Origin: Rhodospirillales bacterium Alpha_05
Lineage (GTDB): Bacteria; Pseudomonadota; Alphaproteobacteria; Rhodospirillales; Rhodospirillaceae
Length of the DNA stretch: 8,130 nucleotides
NCBI GenBank assembly: GCA_001603335.1
Contig: LUYR01000181.1
Span: 1-8,130 of the forward strand
Direction: 5' to 3'
Of this stretch, positions 5,930 to 8,130 are shown piece after piece. The position numbers and the translations under genes were made by a program. Each line of letters opens with the position of its first letter. The stretch's first letter is position 1. The notes beneath the pieces were generated by a model that saw only the letters and a list, made by a program, of their open reading frames with translations, had not been told where the DNA came from and did no database searches.

Positions 5930-6490
5930 ATGCTTGAAGCGATCGTCGGACTGACGGCACTGGGCGGCGGCCTCGGGGTGTTCCTCGGGATCGCGGCGAA
6001 GCGCCTGCACGTCGACTCCAACCCGCTCGAAGGCGACATCGAGGAGATCCTGCCCGGCCAGAACTGCGGCCAGTGCGGCTATCCCGGCTGTGCCGCCGCC
6101 GCCGCCGCAATCGCCAAGGGCGAAGCGCCGGTGACCATCTGTCCGCCCGGCGGCCGCGCCGTCGCCCAGGCGCTGGCGGCCAAGCTCTGCCTCAGCGTCG
6201 ACCTCTCCGCCATCGCCGATGCCGGTCCGCAGGTCGCGCACGTCGACGAAGAGGTCTGCATCGGCTGCACCAAGTGCTCGCGCAAGTGCCCCACCGACGC
6301 GATCGTCGGCGCGGCGAAGCAGGTTCACACCGTGGTGTCGGACGCCTGCACCGGCTGCGGCGCGTGCGTCGAGACCTGTCCGGCGGAGGGCATCGAACTC
6401 CGCGCGGTGCCGGTGACGCTGCAATCCTGGTATTGGCCCAAGCCCGGCGAGGCCCCGCCCGCCTCCGGCGACGGAGTGTTGACCCAATGA
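5930..6490 (+). CDS. rnfB: RnfB, iron-sulfur subunit of the Rnf complex
   Basis: RnfB is the polyferredoxin subunit that passes electrons between the membrane core and the soluble ferredoxin or flavodoxin. The 186-residue product has one N-terminal membrane helix (about 3-22). A Fe-S domain carries C46, C49, C54 and C71 (NCGQCGYPGC, then CPPGG). Two classical 4Fe-4S ferredoxin motifs follow: C110-C113-C116-C120 (CIGCTKCSRKCP) and C140-C143-C146-C150 (CTGCGACVETCP). That is twelve cysteines for three clusters, the complete set for the short proteobacterial type; the longer RnfB of acetogens carries extra ferredoxin domains. GGGAGG overlaps the rnfA stop and sits five bases before the ATG, leaving a ten-base gap. 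The stop overlaps the rnfC start (ATGA), so the subunits are probably translated in a coupled way. Confidence 0.96.
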   Translation: MLEAIVGLTALGGGLGVFLGIAAKRLHVDSNPLEGDIEEILPGQNCGQCGYPGCAAAAAAIAKGEAPVTICPPGGRAVAQALAAKLCLSVDLSAIADAGPQVAHVDEEVCIGCTKCSRKCPTDAIVGAAKQVHTVVSDACTGCGACVETCPAEGIELRAVPVTLQSWYWPKPGEAPPASGDGVLTQ

Positions 6491-7956
6491 AGCTGTTCCG
6501 CATCCGGGGCGGCGTGCATCCGCCCGAACGCAAGGACGCGACCAAGGACAAGGCCGTGGTCGCGGTGCCGGTGAGCGGCAAGCTCTACCTGCCGCTGCAG
6601 CAGCATATCGGCGCACCCGCCCGCCCGGTGGTGAAGGCGGGCGACTATGTGCTCAAGGGCCAGGTGATCGCCGAGGCGGCAGGGCCGGTCTCCGCCCCGA
6701 TCCACGCCTCGACCTCGGGCACGGTGGAGGCGGTCGGCCTCTACCCGGTGCCGCATCCGTCGGGGCTCAAGGGAATGGCGATCGCGCTCGTCCCCGACGG
6801 CCTGGACGCATGGGCCGAGCCGATGCCGCCGCTCTCGCTCGACGCCGCACCGGAGGAGATCGCCAAGCGCGTCGGCCAGGCAGGCATCGTCGGCCTCGGC
6901 GGCGCGACCTTCCCCTCGGCGGTGAAGCTCAACCTGCGCGAACGCTACAGCCTCGACACCCTGGTGATGAACGCCGCCGAGTGCGAGCCCTTCCTCACCT
7001 GCGACGACCGCCTGATGCGCGAATTCACCGAGGAACTGCTGCTCGGCGTGGCGCTGATGGGCAGGGCGCTCGGCGTCACCCGCACCCTGGTGGCGGTCGA
7101 GGCGAACAAGCCCGAGGCCACCGCCGCGATGACCGCCGCCGCCCAGGCCTACCCCGAAATTTCCGTGGTGACGGTTCCGACCCGCTATCCGATGGGCTCG
7201 GAGAAACACCTCGTCCACACTCTCACCGGACGCGAAACCCCGGCCCGCGCGCTCACCGCCGACATCGGCGTGGTGGTGCACAACATCGCCACCGCCTACG
7301 CGGTCCACGACGCGGTGATCCTCGGCCGACCGCTGGTGTCGCGCATCCTCACCGTCTCGGGCGGCGCGGTGGCGCAGCCGATGAACCTGAAGGTCGCCCT
7401 CGGCACCCCGATCGCCGACCTGATCGCGTTCTGCGGCGGCTTGACGGAAGAACCGCAGGAACTGCTTTCCGGCGGGCCGATGATGGGCCAGCCGCTGCGC
7501 TCCACCGAAATCCCGACGGTGAAGGGGATGAACGGCGTGCTCGCGCTGATCCCCGCCGACACCCGGCGCGGTCCGGCGCACGCCTGCCTGCGCTGCGGTA
7601 CCTGCGTTTCCGCCTGCCCGTGCGGCCTGCTGCCGTTCGAGATCGCGGCGCACATCCGCAACGGCAACTTCGAGGCGGCGGTCGACGCCGGGCTGATGGA
7701 CTGCATCGGCTGCGGCTCCTGCGCCTTCGCCTGCCCGTCGCGGATTCCGCTGGTGCAGACCTTCCACCACGCCAAGGGCCACCTCGCGGCGCAGCAACGC
7801 GCGCAAAGCCGCAACGAGGAGGCGAAGCGCCTGGTGCAGCAGAAGGCGGCGCGCCAGGAAAAGCTCGCCGCCGAGCGCAAGGCCGCCGCCGAAGCCAAAA
7901 AAGCCGCCGCCGCCAAGGCGCGCGCCGCAGCCGAAGCCGCGAAAGGAACCGAATGA
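6487..7956 (+). CDS. rnfC: RnfC, NADH/FMN-binding subunit of the Rnf complex
   Basis: RnfC is the peripheral cytoplasmic subunit that binds FMN and NADH and carries two 4Fe-4S clusters. The 489-residue product starts MKLFRIRGGVHPPERK, typical of the family. An N-terminal barrel or biotinyl-like part (about 25-105) is followed by the glycine-rich nucleotide/flavin motif GIVGLGGATFPSAVKL (133-148) and NAAECEPFLTCD (162-173). An SLBB-type segment (about 285-320) precedes the two ferredoxin motifs C367-C370-C373-C377 and C406-C409-C412-C416. The last 55 or so residues (433-489) are rich in Ala, Lys, Glu and Gln and should form a long helix or coiled coil; such variable tails are common in proteobacterial RnfC. 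The chosen ATG overlaps the rnfB stop by four bases; the frame is also open further upstream inside rnfB, but the family match starts here. Confidence 0.96.
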   Translation: MKLFRIRGGVHPPERKDATKDKAVVAVPVSGKLYLPLQQHIGAPARPVVKAGDYVLKGQVIAEAAGPVSAPIHASTSGTVEAVGLYPVPHPSGLKGMAIALVPDGLDAWAEPMPPLSLDAAPEEIAKRVGQAGIVGLGGATFPSAVKLNLRERYSLDTLVMNAAECEPFLTCDDRLMREFTEELLLGVALMGRALGVTRTLVAVEANKPEATAAMTAAAQAYPEISVVTVPTRYPMGSEKHLVHTLTGRETPARALTADIGVVVHNIATAYAVHDAVILGRPLVSRILTVSGGAVAQPMNLKVALGTPIADLIAFCGGLTEEPQELLSGGPMMGQPLRSTEIPTVKGMNGVLALIPADTRRGPAHACLRCGTCVSACPCGLLPFEIAAHIRNGNFEAAVDAGLMDCIGCGSCAFACPSRIPLVQTFHHAKGHLAAQQRAQSRNEEAKRLVQQKAARQEKLAAERKAAAEAKKAAAAKARAAAEAAKGTE

Positions 7957-8130
7957 TGTCGGAAGCACGGCCCTTCGTCGCCGGTCCCTTCGCCCACGCC
8001 GGACGTTCGACGCCGATGATCATGGCCTGGGTGATGATCGCGCTGACCCCCGCCACGGTGTTCGGCCTCGGCCTCTACGGCTGGCCCGCGATCTTCCTGT
8101 TCGCGGTGACGCTGGCGAGCGCGGTGCTGG
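7953..8130 (+). CDS. rnfD: RnfD, membrane flavoprotein subunit of the Rnf complex (partial, C-terminus off the right edge)
   Basis: The frame opening at the ATG that overlaps the rnfC stop (ATGA) is open to the end of the window, giving the first 59 residues. They read MMSEARPFVAGPFAHAGRST, then PMIMAWVMIALTPATVFGLG and a following hydrophobic helix. The ST-x-IM-x-VM-IAL-P pattern is the usual N-terminus of RnfD, a polytopic membrane protein whose later SGAT motif carries covalently bound FMN; that motif lies beyond the edge and cannot be checked. AAAGGA lies six to nine bases upstream, so the ATG at 7953 or the adjacent one at 7956 may be used. Position directly after rnfC agrees with the standard rnfABCDGE order. 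Confidence 0.9.
   Translation, partial: MMSEARPFVAGPFAHAGRSTPMIMAWVMIALTPATVFGLGLYGWPAIFLFAVTLASAVL

Noticed and set aside
5047..6039. Upstream extension of the nifL frame, which stays open to 6039
   Set aside because: The extension runs through the control region and antisense to rnfA. The ATG at 5046 has a good ribosome site and is the first start after the sigma54 promoter.
6325..7968. A 547-codon open frame on the minus strand, antisense to rnfB and rnfC
   Set aside because: It is a GC-driven shadow, Gly/Arg/His-rich and without motifs, opposite genes whose cysteine motifs are unmistakable.
1..8130. tRNA, rRNA, CRISPR array or insertion sequence
   Set aside because: No cloverleaf, rRNA segment, regular spacer repeat, transposase frame or target-site duplication was seen by eye.

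Overview
The window is GC-rich proteobacterial DNA (G/C-dominated third codon positions, dense Shine-Dalgarno-led genes), most likely from a diazotrophic alphaproteobacterium of the Rhodospirillales type. The phylum is a confident guess; the class is an inference from codon style and the intergenic hairpin element. The core of the window is nitrogen fixation control and electron supply.

Layout. Positions 1-555 (minus): the N-terminal part of a family 3 periplasmic solute-binding protein resembling EhuB, running off the left edge. Positions 685-1605 (minus): a D-isomer-specific 2-hydroxyacid dehydrogenase. Positions 1629-1803: a dense intergenic block of nested hairpins that forms one quasi-palindrome about 175 bp long, centred near 1716, immediately downstream of nifA. 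Positions 1811-3412 and 3412-5046 (minus): nifA and nifL, translationally coupled through a TGATG overlap. Positions 5047-5337: a divergent control region. Positions 5338 to the right edge (plus): rnfA, rnfB, rnfC and the start of rnfD, tightly packed with 4-nt ATGA overlaps at the B/C and C/D junctions.

How the genes work together. NifA is the sigma54-dependent activator of nitrogen fixation genes. NifL is the flavin- and nucleotide-binding anti-activator that silences NifA under oxygen or fixed nitrogen. Rnf is the membrane complex that uses ion-motive force to drive electrons from NADH to ferredoxin or flavodoxin, which feed nitrogenase. The divergent region carries one perfect TGT-N10-ACA NifA enhancer flanked by two good GG-N10-GC sigma54 promoters, one facing nifLA and one facing rnf, at nearly equal distances. 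The sequence therefore predicts NifA autoregulation of nifLA together with NifA activation of rnf from one shared enhancer.

The most notable points are these: (1) the NifA has a single cysteine and lacks the cysteine cluster of the oxygen-sensitive NifA proteins usual in alphaproteobacteria, matching its pairing with NifL; (2) the nifA-nifL / rnf head-to-head order recalls that of Azotobacter and Pseudomonas stutzeri; (3) the quasi-palindrome between nifA and the dehydrogenase shows compensatory base changes between its two halves. The two genes on the left have no obvious link to nitrogen fixation.
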